Positions 37,348-47,478 of a stretch of DNA of 64,000 nucleotides are shown here, piece by piece. This stretch comes from Pseudofrankia sp. DC12 (GTDB lineage Bacteria > Actinomycetota > Actinomycetes > Frankiales > Frankiaceae). The first letter of the stretch is position 1; each line of letters starts with the position of its first letter. The DNA is taken from the NCBI RefSeq assembly GCF_000966285.1, contig NZ_KQ031391.1:5890430-5954429 (forward strand), read 5' to 3'. The notes below the pieces were generated by a model, which was not told the origin of the DNA, ran no database searches, and saw only the letters and a program-made list of their open reading frames with translations. The position numbers and the translations under genes were made by a program.

Positions 37348-38604
37348 GTGCAGGCCAGCCACATCCCGGTCCTGCTGGACCGGGTGCGCGCGCTGCTCAC
37401 CCCGGCGCTGACCCAGCCGGGTGCCGTCGCGGTCGACGCCACTCTCGGCCTCGGCGGCCACGCCGAGGCCATGCTGCGGGCGCTGCCCGAGCTCAGGCTC
37501 GTAGGCCTGGACCGGGATCCGCAGGCGCTCGCCGCCAGCCGCGGACGGCTCGCCTTCGCGGTCGGCCGGGTCGAGTTCGCGCACGCCGTCTACGACGAGA
37601 TTCCCGCCGTCCTCGACCGGCTCGGCATCCCGGCCGTCCAGGCGGTGCTGTTCGACCTCGGCGTCTCGTCGCTGCAGCTGGACCTCGACGACCGTGGCTT
37701 CGCCTACTCCAGGGACGCACCGCTGGACATGCGGATGGACCCCACCACCGGGCGGACCGCGGCCGACGTGCTCAACACCTATGACGAGGCCACGCTGGCC
37801 CGGGTGCTGCGCCGCTACGGCGAGGAGCCCTTCGCCCGGCGGATCGCGGCCGCGGTCGTCGCCGAGCGGGCCAGGGAGGCGTTCACGACGTCGTCCCGGC
37901 TCGCCGACCTGGTGCGCGCCGCGATCCCGGCGGCCGCCCGGCGGACCGGTGGCAACCCGGCGAAGCGCACCTTCCAGGCGCTGCGCATCGAGGTGAACGC
38001 GGAGCTGGAGGTGCTGGAACGGGCGCTGCCCGCCGCGCTCGACCGGATCGCGGTCGGCGGGCGGATCGCCGTGCTGGCCTACCACTCGCTCGAGGACCGG
38101 CTGGTGAAAAGGGCGCTCGCCGACGTGACGACCACGCGCGTGCCGCCGGACATGCCGGTCGTGCCGGCCGACGCCGAGCCGACCTTCCGGCTGCTGACCC
38201 GCGGGTCCGAGCCGCCGACCGAGGCCGAGACGACGGCCAACCCGCGGGCGGCCTCGGCGCGGCTGCGCGCCGCCGAACGGGTCCGCCCGGGCGCGGCGCC
38301 CGCGTCCGCCCACGCCGCCCTGCGCCCGCAGGCGGCAGCGGGAGACGCCGGCTCCCGCCCCGCCCGTGGCGGCGGCCCGCCCGCCGGCGGCGGGAAGCCC
38401 GGCCGGTACTCGGCTCCTGGGAAGTCCGGCCAGCGCTCGGCCGCAAGGCGGCCCGCCGCGGGGATCTCAGGCCAGGACCGGGCCGCGCATCACCCAGGCC
38501 AGGACCGGGCCGCGCATCACCCAGGCCAGGACCGGGCCGCGCATCACCCAGGCCAACAGCGGCCCTCAGGGCACCCAGGACGTGCCAGAGGAGGACGATC
38601 ATGA
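37348..38604 (+). CDS. rsmH: 16S rRNA m4C1402 methyltransferase RsmH (MraW)
   Basis: Methylates N4 of C1402 in 16S rRNA. SAM motif [17 protein letters not shown] (about residue 27), then [25 protein letters not shown], and the C-terminal [20 protein letters not shown] and [13 protein letters not shown] blocks. 418 aa; relatives are about 310-330. The extra 90 residues are a Gly/Ala/Arg/His-rich tail with three GQDRAAHHP repeats. GTG 37348 gives the family N-terminus (HIPVLLDRV). Its stop overlaps the next ATG (ATGA). Confidence 0.95.
   Translation: MQASHIPVLLDRVRALLTPALTQPGAVAVDATLGLGGHAEAMLRALPELRLVGLDRDPQALAASRGRLAFAVGRVEFAHAVYDEIPAVLDRLGIPAVQAVLFDLGVSSLQLDLDDRGFAYSRDAPLDMRMDPTTGRTAADVLNTYDEATLARVLRRYGEEPFARRIAAAVVAERAREAFTTSSRLADLVRAAIPAAARRTGGNPAKRTFQALRIEVNAELEVLERALPAALDRIAVGGRIAVLAYHSLEDRLVKRALADVTTTRVPPDMPVVPADAEPTFRLLTRGSEPPTEAETTANPRAASARLRAAERVRPGAAPASAHAALRPQAAAGDAGSRPARGGGPPAGGGKPGRYSAPGKSGQRSAARRPAAGISGQDRAAHHPGQDRAAHHPGQDRAAHHPGQQRPSGHPGRARGGRS
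38471..38551. repeat. Three 27-bp tandem units in the rsmH tail
   Basis: Three copies of a 27-bp unit coding GQDRAAHHP, identical by eye. It contains CATCACCCAGGCCAGGACCG, very like the dnaE2 27-bp unit (CATCACC, then GG.CCAGGA.CGGGCC). Both encode HH-x-G nonapeptides. Confidence 0.88.
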
Positions 38605-39428
38605 CAGCTCCCGCGAGCGACGAGCACCGGCCGCTGTCAGCCGGCGCGACCGCACTGGCGCCGCAGCTGGACCCGGTGGCCCTCCCGGCGCCGGCTCCTG
38701 CTCGCCGGCCGCGGCCGCGCCGGACCGCCGCGCCCGCCGAGCTGGCCGGTCGTCCCGCCGCGCGTGCGTCGGCCGCGCGCTCCGCCGCGCCGGCCGCCGA
38801 GCCCGTCACCCCGCCGTCCCGGCCCGAGCCGCGGCCGAGCCGGCCACCGGCCAGAGCCCCCCGGCCGGCCAGCCCGGCGCCGCTGACGGGGCCGACCGCC
38901 CTGGCCCGGGCGAGGGCCAAGGCTGCCCGCGCCCAGCGCGCCCCGCGCGCGCCGTTCGTGATCCTGTTGCTGGTGCTCATGGCCAGCGGGCTGCTGTGCC
39001 TGCTGCTGCTGAACACAGCACTGTCGGAGGATGCCTTCCACGCGCACAGCCTGCAGGCCCGGTCCGCGGCGCTGGCCGACCAGGAACAGGCGCTGGCCGT
39101 CCGGGCCGACCAGCTGTCCGCACCGGGCGCGCTCGCCAGCCGCGCGGCCGCGTTCGGCATGGTCCCGGGCGGGCTGCCCGAGTACCTGCCGCCCGGCGCG
39201 ACGCTGCCACCAGGGGCCCGGGTCGTCACCGGCGGCGGCGGGGACGCGGCCGGGGGCGTCATCTTCTACGTGGTGCCCGCGCCAGCCCCGGCCCAGCCGG
39301 CGGCGCCCGCCACCCAGGGGGCCGGCGGCGTCCCGGCGGCGGCCGGCCAGAGCCAGCCCGGAGCCGGCCAGGCCAGCGGGGCGCCGGCCGCGCCGGCAGC
39401 CACGGGCACGGGGACGTCTGGCCGGTGA
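38601..39428 (+). CDS. ftsL: FtsL-like division membrane protein
   Basis: 275 aa, single-pass. An Ala/Pro/Arg-rich cytosolic N-terminus (about 110 residues) is followed by one membrane helix ([18 protein letters not shown], about 119-136) and a short periplasm-side coiled coil ([22 protein letters not shown]). A Pro/Ala/Gly-rich tail ends the protein. Sequence similarity to FtsL is low in all bacteria, so the call rests on topology and on its place between rsmH and ftsI. ATGA overlap with rsmH and GTGA overlap with ftsI. Confidence 0.75.
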   Translation: MTAPASDEHRPLSAGATALAPQLDPVALPAPAPARRPRPRRTAAPAELAGRPAARASAARSAAPAAEPVTPPSRPEPRPSRPPARAPRPASPAPLTGPTALARARAKAARAQRAPRAPFVILLLVLMASGLLCLLLLNTALSEDAFHAHSLQARSAALADQEQALAVRADQLSAPGALASRAAAFGMVPGGLPEYLPPGATLPPGARVVTGGGGDAAGGVIFYVVPAPAPAQPAAPATQGAGGVPAAAGQSQPGAGQASGAPAAPAATGTGTSGR

Positions 39429-41524
39429 GCTCGACGCTCCTCCCACCGGACCGCCGCGCGCCCTCGCGGCTGCGGGTGGTGACGGAGGGCTCGCGAACGG
39501 GCTCGGCGCGGGCCGGCCGCCCGACCCGCGGCGACCGGGCCCGGCGGGACCCAGCCCGAACCGTCGCGCGGGGCGGCCCGCCCCGCCGGCCCGGTGGCCG
39601 GCCGCCGCGCCGGCGCACCGGCCGGGCGCTGGCCAGCTCCCGGCGCCGGCTGCGGATCGGCGTCGTCGTCATGACGCTGCTGCTGTTCGCGCTCGGGGCC
39701 CGGCTCACCCAGCTCCAGGGGTTCTCCGCGGCGAACTACGCCCGCCAGGGCGAGCGGCAGCGCACCCAGGTCGTCAACCTGCCGGCGGTCCGGGGTGAGA
39801 TCACCGACCGGGACGGCGCGACGCTCGCCGAGGACGTCGACGCGAGGGCCATCTACGCGGACCCGACCCTGGTGGACAACCGGCCGGCCACCGCCGCGAA
39901 GCTCAGCCCGCTGGTCGGCCTCCCGGCGGCGACGATCGAGCAGAAGCTGGCCAACCGCAGCCGGTTCGTCTACATCGCGCGCGGGCTGGCCCCGGATGTC
40001 GGCAACCGGGTCGAGGCGCTGGAGCTCAAGGGCGTCGGGGTCCTCCCGGAACGCCGCCGGATCTACCCGAACGGGACCGTCGCCTCGAACGTCGTCGGGT
40101 ACACCAGGTTCGGCGCCAAGGACCTGCTGCAGGGCAACGGCGGCATCGAGCTGGCCTACGACAGCGTGCTGCGCGGCCAGGACGGCACCCGCCGGCTGCA
40201 GACGGACCCGGCCGGCCGGGAGATCCCGTCCGCGCCCAGCAGCGAGAAGGCCCCGGTCGAGGGCAAGGACCTGCGCCTGACCCTCGACCGGGACATCCAG
40301 TGGGATGCCCAGCAGGCCATCGCGGCCGGCGTCGCGCAGACCCAGGCGGACGCCGGCACGATCGTGATCATGAACCCGGGCACCGGGGACATCCTCGCGA
40401 TGGCCGACTCACCCGACTTCGACCCGAACAACGTCGGGCAGGCCAATCCGGCCGCGCTCGGCAACCGTGCCACCGGCTACGCCTACGAGCCGGGCAGCGT
40501 CAACAAGATCATCACGATGGCGGCGGCCCTGGACCGCGGCGAGATCACCGACACCACCCCGGTCACCGTGCCCGCGGACATCCGCCGTGGCGGGGTCACC
40601 ATCCGAGACGCGGAGCCCCACGGGACCCTGCAGCTCACTGCCGCCGGGGTGCTCGCCCACTCCAGCAACATCGGCGCGGTGCTGATCTCGGAGAAGGTCG
40701 GCTCGGCTGGCCTGGAGGCGACGATGCGTGCCTTCGGCCTCGGCCGGCCGACCGGGCTCGACTTCCCGGGCGAGAGCGGCGGCCAGCTCGCGAGCTCGTC
40801 GACCTGGTCGGCCTCCCAGGCGGCGACGGTTTCGTACGGCCAGGGCATGAGCGCCACGGCGCTGCAGATGGCCACCGTCTACGCGACCATCGCCAATGGC
40901 GGGGTCCGGATGACGCCGCGGCTGGTCGACGCGGTCGGGTCGAGCTCCGGCGCGATGGTCCCGACACCGCGGGCGCCCGGCGTCCGGGTGGTCAGTGCCC
41001 GGACCGCGAGCACCCTGTCCGACATGCTCGAGCAGGTCACCACCTCGAACGGCACCGGCCCCGCCGCCGCCGTCCCGGGCTACCGGGTCGCCGGCAAGAC
41101 CGGCACCGCGTACCGGATCGACCCGTCGTGCGGCTGCTACTACGGCAAGGACGGACTGAGCTACGTCTCGTCCTTCATCGGTTTCGCCCCGGCCGACCAC
41201 CCGCGGGTCGTCATCGCCGTCGTCCTGGACAACCCGAAGACCTCCTACTTCGGCGGCACGTCGGCGGCGCCGGTCTTCCAGAAGGTGATGACCTTCGCCC
41301 TCGCCACGCTGGGCGTGCCGCCGTCGGGTGCCGCGGCGCCGCGGCTGCCGCTGGCTCAGCCCGGCGTCGCCGACCAGCCGGACATCCTCGGCCCGGGCGA
41401 CGTGCCGGTCAGCCCGGCCACGGCGACGCCAGCCGGCGGCGGCCAGACCGCCACGACAACGGGCGCGGTGAGCACACCGGCGGCCCAGCCGGGCACCACC
41501 CGCGCGCCACCGGCGGCCGGGTGA
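39425..41524 (+). CDS. ftsI: Septal peptidoglycan transpeptidase FtsI (PBP3)
   Basis: Class B penicillin-binding protein crosslinking septal wall. The basic N-terminus (about 75 residues) precedes one membrane helix (RIGVVVMTLLLFALGARL). The PBP dimer domain begins VRGEITDRDGATLAEDV. Transpeptidase motifs: SVNK (SxxK, about residue 358), SSN (about 412), KTG in AGKTGTAYR (about 558). A CGCYYG segment follows. 699 aa with a Thr/Ala/Pro-rich tail. GTG 39425 overlaps the ftsL stop. No PASTA domains. Confidence 0.95.
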   Translation: MSSTLLPPDRRAPSRLRVVTEGSRTGSARAGRPTRGDRARRDPARTVARGGPPRRPGGRPPRRRTGRALASSRRRLRIGVVVMTLLLFALGARLTQLQGFSAANYARQGERQRTQVVNLPAVRGEITDRDGATLAEDVDARAIYADPTLVDNRPATAAKLSPLVGLPAATIEQKLANRSRFVYIARGLAPDVGNRVEALELKGVGVLPERRRIYPNGTVASNVVGYTRFGAKDLLQGNGGIELAYDSVLRGQDGTRRLQTDPAGREIPSAPSSEKAPVEGKDLRLTLDRDIQWDAQQAIAAGVAQTQADAGTIVIMNPGTGDILAMADSPDFDPNNVGQANPAALGNRATGYAYEPGSVNKIITMAAALDRGEITDTTPVTVPADIRRGGVTIRDAEPHGTLQLTAAGVLAHSSNIGAVLISEKVGSAGLEATMRAFGLGRPTGLDFPGESGGQLASSSTWSASQAATVSYGQGMSATALQMATVYATIANGGVRMTPRLVDAVGSSSGAMVPTPRAPGVRVVSARTASTLSDMLEQVTTSNGTGPAAAVPGYRVAGKTGTAYRIDPSCGCYYGKDGLSYVSSFIGFAPADHPRVVIAVVLDNPKTSYFGGTSAAPVFQKVMTFALATLGVPPSGAAAPRLPLAQPGVADQPDILGPGDVPVSPATATPAGGGQTATTTGAVSTPAAQPGTTRAPPAAG

Positions 41525-41704
41525 CCGGCGGTCGTCGGCGCCGGGCCACCCGTTGCGGTGACCGCGCGGCGCCGGCCTGCCCGTGTACCGGCGGAGACGG
41601 TCCGGTCACCCGGCGCGGCGGGGTGAAATGGCCGCGGATCGCCCGGCTGGCTCCCGCTGTTGTGGGGGCAGGACTGACAGTTGTGGGAAATCCAAGGAGA
41701 CCGC

Positions 41705-41773
41705 ATGGCCACGGACGACACCGTGAGCAGGCGTGAGTCCGTGACGGGTGCCCTACTAAGGTCGACGGCGTGA
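41705..41773 (+). CDS. 22-codon leader ORF coupled to murE (candidate)
   Basis: ATG 41705 has AAGGAG with five-base spacing, one of the best ribosome sites in the window. The product begins MATDDTVSRRESV and ends in ALLRSTA. Its TGA overlaps the murE GTG start (GTGA at 41770), while murE itself has no ribosome site of its own. It therefore looks like a translational-coupling leader for murE. Known function: none. Confidence 0.65.
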   Translation: MATDDTVSRRESVTGALLRSTA

Positions 41774-43338
41774 CCCCTCCGGCACTGCGCCCGGCCCACC
41801 GGCCGGCCCGCACGCTCACCGAGCTGTGCGGCCTGCTCGCCGACCTCGGGAGTGTCCCGACCATCGTCCCGGCCGACGCGCCGGCGCCCGAGGCCGTGCT
41901 GCACGGCGTCACGCACGACTCCCGCGCGGTGCGGCCCGGCGACCTCTACGCGGCGCTGCCCGGCGCGCATGCCCACGGCGCCGACTACGCCGCCGCCGCG
42001 GTCGCGAGCGGCGCGAGCGCCGTGCTGACCGACCCCGAGGGTGCCGCCGCGCTGGCCGGGACGGTCGACCTGCCGGTCGTCGCGACCGCCGACCCGCGCC
42101 GCGACGTCGCCCAGGTCGCGGACTGGCTCTACGGCCAGCCGTCGCGGCGCCTCACGCTGCTCGGCGTCACCGGGACGAACGGCAAGACGACGTCGGCCTT
42201 CCTGGTCGACGCGGGCCTGCGGGCCGCCGGCCACCGCACCGGCCTGCTCGGCACCGTCGAGACCCGCGTCCTGGACGAGCGGCTCGACTCGGTCCGCACC
42301 ACCCCGGAGTCGAGCGACCTGCAGGCGCTGTTCGCCGTGATGGTGGAACGCGGCGTCACCGCGGCCACGATGGAGGTCTCCAGCCACGCGCTGGCCCAGC
42401 ATCGCGTCGGCGGCCTCCGGTTCGCCGGCGCTCTGTTCACCAACCTCAGCCAGGACCATCTCGACTACCACCCGACCATGCGGGACTACTTCGAGGCCAA
42501 GGCCCGCCTGTTCGAACCCGACCGGACCGCCGCGTCGGTGATCGGGATCGAGGCGGGCACCGGTGCCTGGGGCCCGGAGCTGGCCGCCCGCGTTCCCGGG
42601 TCGGTCACCTACGCCCCTGAGCTGCCCGCCGACTGGTGGGCCGACGACCTGACCCTCGACGGACAGGGCAGCTCGTTCACCGCCCGCGGCCCGCGCGGCC
42701 TCGCTGTGCCGATGCGGGTCCGGCTGCCGGGCCGGTTCAACGTCGTCAACGCCCTCGGCTCGCTCGCCCTGCTGGTGGCCGCCGGCATCGCGCCGGACGC
42801 CGCGGCCGCCGGCATCGGCACGCTGGCCGGCGTCCCCGGGCGGATGGAGCGGGTCGAGGCCGGCCAGCCCTACCTGGCGCTGGTCGACTACGCGCACACC
42901 CCGGACGCCGTCGAGACCGTGCTGACCTCCGTGCGCGCGCTCGTCGACGGCCGCGTGATCGTCGTCCTCGGCTGCGGCGGCGACCGGGACCGGGCCAAAC
43001 GCCCGCTGATGGGTGCCGCGGCGGCGCGGCTGGCAGACCTGGCCTTCCTGACCAACGACAACCCGCGCTCCGAGGACCCGGCGGAGATCCTCGCCCAGAT
43101 GACCGCCGGCATCGACCGCGTCGCCACCTCGCCGGCCAAGGTGACCGTCATCCAGGACCGGGCCGAGGCGATCGCGGCCGCCGTGGCCGAGGCCGGCCCC
43201 GGCGACGCCGTCGTCGTCGCGGGCAAGGGCCACGAACGCGGCCAGGAGCAGAACGGCGTCGTCACCCCGTTCGACGACCGGGCCGTCCTGGCCGAGGCCA
43301 TCGCCACCGCCGGGCGGCCGAGGGGACCGGGCCGGTGA
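41770..43338 (+). CDS. murE: UDP-MurNAc-tripeptide synthetase MurE (meso-Dap-adding)
   Basis: Adds meso-diaminopimelate to UDP-MurNAc-Ala-Glu. ATP loop [16 protein letters not shown] (about residue 135), carbamylated-Lys region, and the meso-Dap selector DNPRSEDP (about 430), with KGHERGQE near the end. 522 aa, typical. The GTG start overlaps the upstream leader stop. GTGA overlap with murF. Confidence 0.96.
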   Translation: MTPPALRPAHRPARTLTELCGLLADLGSVPTIVPADAPAPEAVLHGVTHDSRAVRPGDLYAALPGAHAHGADYAAAAVASGASAVLTDPEGAAALAGTVDLPVVATADPRRDVAQVADWLYGQPSRRLTLLGVTGTNGKTTSAFLVDAGLRAAGHRTGLLGTVETRVLDERLDSVRTTPESSDLQALFAVMVERGVTAATMEVSSHALAQHRVGGLRFAGALFTNLSQDHLDYHPTMRDYFEAKARLFEPDRTAASVIGIEAGTGAWGPELAARVPGSVTYAPELPADWWADDLTLDGQGSSFTARGPRGLAVPMRVRLPGRFNVVNALGSLALLVAAGIAPDAAAAGIGTLAGVPGRMERVEAGQPYLALVDYAHTPDAVETVLTSVRALVDGRVIVVLGCGGDRDRAKRPLMGAAAARLADLAFLTNDNPRSEDPAEILAQMTAGIDRVATSPAKVTVIQDRAEAIAAAVAEAGPGDAVVVAGKGHERGQEQNGVVTPFDDRAVLAEAIATAGRPRGPGR

Positions 43339-44816
43339 TCCCGCTGACGCTCGCCGAAGTGGCCGCGGCCACCGGCGGCAGGCTGGACGGCGGCGCCGGC
43401 CCCGCGACCCTCGTCACGGCCGCGGTCGTCGACTCCCGGCTGGTCGAGCCGGGCGCGCTGTTCGTCGCGCTGCCGGGCGCCCGGGTCGACGGCCACGACT
43501 TCGCCGCCGGCGCCGTCGCAGGCGGGGCGCGGGCCGTGCTCGCCGCTCGCCCGGTCGGTGTCCCCGCGGTGCTGGTCGCCGACCCCGCCGCCGCCCTCAT
43601 GGCCCTCGCCGCGCACGTCCGGACGCTGACGAAGGCGACCGTGCTCGCCATCACCGGCTCGTCGGGCAAGACGACCACCAAGGACCTGCTCGCGGACCTG
43701 CTCGGCGCCCTCGGCCCGACGCTCGCGCCGCCGGGAAGCTTCAACAACGAGATCGGCCTGCCCCTGACACTGCTGCGGCTGGAGCCCGAGACCGAGTACG
43801 CGACGCTGGAGATGGGCGCCCGCGGCATCGGGCACATCGCCGCGCTCTGCCAGATCGCCCGGCCCCAGGTCGGGGTCGTCATCAACGTCGGCAGCGCGCA
43901 TGTCGGCGAGTACGCCGACGGGCGGGCCGGCATCGCCCGGGCCAAGGGGGAGCTGGCCGAGGCCGCCACCGACGTCGTCGTGCTGAACGCCGACGACCCG
44001 CTGGTCGCCGCGATGCGCGCACGCGCCGCCGGGCGCCGCGTGGTCACCTTCGGCCTCGACGCGGGCGCGGACGTGCGGGCCGAGCGGATCGAGCTCGACG
44101 CCGCCGGCCGGGCCTCGTTCGACCTGGTTGCCGGAGCCTCGGCTGCCGGCGCCGCGTCCCCGGGTGGCCCTGGCGCCGAGCGTCATCGCGTCGCGCTCGC
44201 GCTGGTCGGCGAGCACCAGGTGAGCAACGCGCTGGCGGCGGCGGCCGCCGCTCTCGCGGTCGGGATGACACCCGCGGCCGCCGCCGCCGCGCTGGCCGTG
44301 GCCCAGCCACGCAGCCGCTGGCGGATGGAGGTGACGACCGCGCCGTCCGGCCTGGTCGTCGTCAACGACGCCTACAACGCCAACCCCGAGTCGATGCGGG
44401 CCGCGCTGCGCGCCCTGGTCGGGCTCGGCGCGGGTGGCGGGTCGCGGCGGCGGACCTGGGCGGTGCTGGGCCCGATGGGTGAGCTCGGCGCCTCGGCCGA
44501 GGTGGAGCACGCTGAGCTCGGCCGGTTCGCCGCCGGGCTGGGCGTCGACCGGACGGTCGCCATCGGCGCCGCGGCCCGCCCGCTCGAACGGGCGGCGGCG
44601 CAGGCCGGTGCCCGGGTCGACTGGGTGCCCGACGTCGCCGCGGCGACCGAACTGCTCGCCGCAGCGGCACTCGGCGCCGGCGACGTCGTGCTGGTGAAGG
44701 CCAGCCGTGCGGCCGGCCTGGAGCGGGTCGCGGCGGCGCTCACGGCGACCGGTGAGGCCGGCCCCGGGAGCGCGAGCGGAAACGGAAGCACACAGGCGGC
44801 GGAACAGACGCCGTGA
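43335..44816 (+). CDS. murF: UDP-MurNAc-pentapeptide synthetase MurF
   Basis: Adds D-Ala-D-Ala to the UDP-MurNAc-tripeptide. ATP loop ITGSSGKTTTKDLLADLL (about residue 106), FNNEIGLPLTLL, EMGARGIGHIAAL, VGSAHVGEY, and NDAYNANPESMRAAL are all characteristic. 493 aa. GTG 43335 overlaps the murE stop. Confidence 0.96.
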   Translation: MIPLTLAEVAAATGGRLDGGAGPATLVTAAVVDSRLVEPGALFVALPGARVDGHDFAAGAVAGGARAVLAARPVGVPAVLVADPAAALMALAAHVRTLTKATVLAITGSSGKTTTKDLLADLLGALGPTLAPPGSFNNEIGLPLTLLRLEPETEYATLEMGARGIGHIAALCQIARPQVGVVINVGSAHVGEYADGRAGIARAKGELAEAATDVVVLNADDPLVAAMRARAAGRRVVTFGLDAGADVRAERIELDAAGRASFDLVAGASAAGAASPGGPGAERHRVALALVGEHQVSNALAAAAAALAVGMTPAAAAAALAVAQPRSRWRMEVTTAPSGLVVVNDAYNANPESMRAALRALVGLGAGGGSRRRTWAVLGPMGELGASAEVEHAELGRFAAGLGVDRTVAIGAAARPLERAAAQAGARVDWVPDVAAATELLAAAALGAGDVVLVKASRAAGLERVAAALTATGEAGPGSASGNGSTQAAEQTP

Positions 44817-44911
44817 TCGAGGGGACGTGGGAAAGCGTGTTTAGCAGGGCCCGCGGGCCACAGCAGGTGCCGGCGGCCAGCGGGCCAGCCGACCGGGGCG
44901 GCCACGGGTGA
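44813..44911 (+). CDS. Possible 32-codon ORF bridging murF and mraY
   Basis: An open frame begins with GTG 44813, overlapping the murF stop (GTGA), and its TGA overlaps the mraY start (GTGA at 44908). It begins [15 protein letters not shown] and is otherwise Gly/Ala/Pro-rich. No strong ribosome site. The two exact overlaps could be chance in such GC-rich DNA, but they would keep ribosomes moving through the 91-base gap. Confidence 0.35.
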   Translation: MIEGTWESVFSRARGPQQVPAASGPADRGGHG

Positions 44912-45981
44912 GAGGTGTCCTCGTCGCGGCCTCGGTCGCGTTGCTGGTGTCGCTGCTCGGCACACCGTGGGTCATCCGGCTGTTTCGTCGGCAGGGCTAT
45001 GGCCAGGAGATCCGCGAGGACGGCCCGTCCAGCCATCTGAAGAAGCGCGGGACGCCGACCATGGGCGGCACCGCGATCGTCGTGGCCACGCTGATCGGCT
45101 ACTTCGTGTCGCACCTGGCGACCGGTGCCGGGTTCACGGCGTCCGGCCTGCTGATCCTGCTGGTGATGACCGGTCTCGGCGTCGTCGGCTTCCTGGACGA
45201 CTACATCAAGATCCGCAAGCAGCGCAGCCTCGGCCTGACCGCGCGGACGAAGTTCGCCGGCCAGGCGATCGTCGCGCTCGCGTTCGGCCTGCTCGCCGTG
45301 CGGTTCAAGAACGCGTCCGGGCTGCTGCCCGGGTCGACGTTCATCTCGATCGTCCGTGACACCAACTTCTCGGTCGGGATCATCGGCTTCCCGCTGCTCG
45401 CGTGGATGATCATCGCGGCGACGTCCAACGCGGTGAACCTCACCGACGGCCTCGACGGCCTCGCGGCCGGCACCTCGGCCATGGTGTTCGGCGCCTACTG
45501 CGTGATCTCCTTCTGGCAGTTCGGCAACCTCTGCGAGCCGCACCACGCGCAGGCGGGCTGCTACTTCGTCCGTGACCCGCTGGACGTCGCGCTCGTCGCC
45601 GCGGCCGCGATGGGGTCCTGTTTCGGCTTCCTGTGGTGGAACGCGAGCCCCGCGAAGATCTTCATGGGGGACACCGGGTCGCTCGCGCTCGGCGGGGCGT
45701 TCGCCAGCATCGCGATCTGCAGCCGCACCGAGCTGCTGCTCTTCGTGCTCGGCGGCCTGTTCGTCATCGAGACGGTGTCGGTCATCGTGCAGGTCGGCTT
45801 CTTCAAGCTGACGAAGCGCCGGGTCTTCAACATGGCCCCGATCCATCACCATTTCGAGCTCGCGGACTGGCCCGAGACGACGGTCATCATCCGGTTCTGG
45901 ATCGTGTCCGGCCTCGCGGTCGCGTTCGGCCTCGGCCTGTTCTACGCGGAGTTCCTCTCCCATGGAGGGAGCAACCTGTGA
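44908..45981 (+). CDS. mraY: Phospho-MurNAc-pentapeptide transferase MraY
   Basis: Makes lipid I from UDP-MurNAc-pentapeptide and undecaprenyl phosphate. Ten-helix membrane enzyme, 357 aa. Key blocks: [22 protein letters not shown] (catalytic DD), [15 protein letters not shown], and [11 protein letters not shown] with the APIHHHFEL active-site His triad. GTG start; GTGA overlap with murD. Confidence 0.97.
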   Translation: MRGVLVAASVALLVSLLGTPWVIRLFRRQGYGQEIREDGPSSHLKKRGTPTMGGTAIVVATLIGYFVSHLATGAGFTASGLLILLVMTGLGVVGFLDDYIKIRKQRSLGLTARTKFAGQAIVALAFGLLAVRFKNASGLLPGSTFISIVRDTNFSVGIIGFPLLAWMIIAATSNAVNLTDGLDGLAAGTSAMVFGAYCVISFWQFGNLCEPHHAQAGCYFVRDPLDVALVAAAAMGSCFGFLWWNASPAKIFMGDTGSLALGGAFASIAICSRTELLLFVLGGLFVIETVSVIVQVGFFKLTKRRVFNMAPIHHHFELADWPETTVIIRFWIVSGLAVAFGLGLFYAEFLSHGGSNL

Positions 45982-47471
45982 CCGCCCCGAGCGCCGGCGA
46001 CGTGTCCCGCCAGGCTCGCGGTGATGTGGCCGTCGACGAGCTGAAGGACACGCCGGTGACCGTCGTCGGCATCGGCGTGTCCGGAGCCGCCGCGGCCCGC
46101 GCGCTGCTGCGCCTGGGCGCCCGGGTGACCGTCGTCGACGCCGGCGACGCCGCGCCCGCCCAGGCCGCCGCGGCCGAGCTGCGCACCGCCGGGGCCGTGG
46201 TGGAGCTCGGCGGGCTGCCCACGGCCATCGGCGCGGCCCGGCTGGTGGTCACCTCACCCGGGGTCCCGCCGGGCACCCCGTTGTTCGCCGCCGCGCGCGC
46301 CGCCGGTGTAGCGGTCTGGGGGGAGATCGAGCTGGGCTGGCGAATCCGGCCGGCCGCCCGCTGGCTCGCGATCACCGGCACCAACGGCAAGACCACGACG
46401 ACGGAGATGCTCGGCGCGATCCTCACCGCCGCCGGCCGGCGGTCCGCCACGGCCGGCAACATCGGCACCCCTGTCGTCACCGCCGCCCTGGCCGAGCCCC
46501 CTTACGACACACTTGCCGTCGAGCTGTCCAGCTTCCAGCTGCACTACACCGAGACCGCGGCTCCTGTCGCGGCCGCGATCCTCAACGTCGCTCCCGACCA
46601 CCTCGACTGGCACGGCGGCGCCGACGGCTACGCGGCCGACAAGGCGCGGATCTGGAGGCACTCGGAAACAATCGCCGTAGGTAACGCCGACGATCCCGGC
46701 GGCACCGCCCTGCTCGCCACGGCGCCCGGCCGGCGGGTCACCTTCGGCCTCGACCCGGCGACCGCCGAGGTGACCGTCCTCGACGGCTGGCTGGTCGACC
46801 GGGCGTTCGGCGGTGGCCGGCTGGTCGCCGTCGCCGAACTGCTGGTGGGGCCGCGCTCCGGCGGCCAGTCCGCCGGAGCACCGGGCCCGGGACGCCATCT
46901 GGTCGCGAACGCGCTGGCCGCCGCCGCGCTGGCTCGTGCGGACGGCGTCGACCCGGCCGCCATCGCCTCGGCGCTCGCGGCCTACCGGCCGGGCGCCCAC
47001 CGCAATGCCCAGGTCACCATCGTCGACGGCGTCCGCTACGTCGACGACAGCAAGGCGACCAACCCGCACGCCGCCGCCGCTTCGCTGGCCGCCTACCCCT
47101 CGGTGGTGTGGATCGCCGGTGGCCTGAACAAGGGTCTCGCGTTCGACGAGCTGGTCGAGCTGGCCGCCGACCGGTTGCGCGCCGTGGTCCTGATCGGGCG
47201 CTGCGCGGACGAGATAGCGGCCGCGCTCGCCCGACACGCCCCCGATGTCCCCATGGAACGGGCCGCGGGCATGGACGATGCGGTGGAGGCCGCGGCGCGG
47301 CTGGCCCGGGCGGGCGACACCGTCCTGCTCGCACCCGCCGCTGCCTCGATGGACATGTTCCGGGACTACGCCGAGCGCGGTGACCTTTTCGCCGCGGCGG
47401 CCGGTCGGCTGGGGCAGGCCGGGGCGGCCCCGGGAGTGGTCCCGCCGGGCGGGCAGAGTCGAGGAGGCTAG
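45978..47471 (+). CDS. murD: UDP-MurNAc-Ala-D-Glu ligase MurD
   Basis: Adds D-Glu to UDP-MurNAc-L-Ala. N-terminal Rossmann [19 protein letters not shown] loop [15 protein letters not shown] (about residue 133); [35 protein letters not shown]. 497 aa, a little longer than usual. GGAGGGA precedes GTG 45978. Confidence 0.96.
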   Translation: MTAPSAGDVSRQARGDVAVDELKDTPVTVVGIGVSGAAAARALLRLGARVTVVDAGDAAPAQAAAAELRTAGAVVELGGLPTAIGAARLVVTSPGVPPGTPLFAAARAAGVAVWGEIELGWRIRPAARWLAITGTNGKTTTTEMLGAILTAAGRRSATAGNIGTPVVTAALAEPPYDTLAVELSSFQLHYTETAAPVAAAILNVAPDHLDWHGGADGYAADKARIWRHSETIAVGNADDPGGTALLATAPGRRVTFGLDPATAEVTVLDGWLVDRAFGGGRLVAVAELLVGPRSGGQSAGAPGPGRHLVANALAAAALARADGVDPAAIASALAAYRPGAHRNAQVTIVDGVRYVDDSKATNPHAAAASLAAYPSVVWIAGGLNKGLAFDELVELAADRLRAVVLIGRCADEIAAALARHAPDVPMERAAGMDDAVEAAARLARAGDTVLLAPAAASMDMFRDYAERGDLFAAAAGRLGQAGAAPGVVPPGGQSRGG

Positions 47472-47478
47472 GGGCAGC

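Noticed and set aside
41356-43233. A 625-codon open frame on the minus strand opposite ftsI/murE
   Set aside because: It is antisense to two clear enzymes and its residues (runs of Arg/Gly/Ala/Asp) follow the GC-rich codon positions of those genes. Same reasoning applied to many other long antisense or out-of-frame reads, such as 30636-32792 and 46254-48008.
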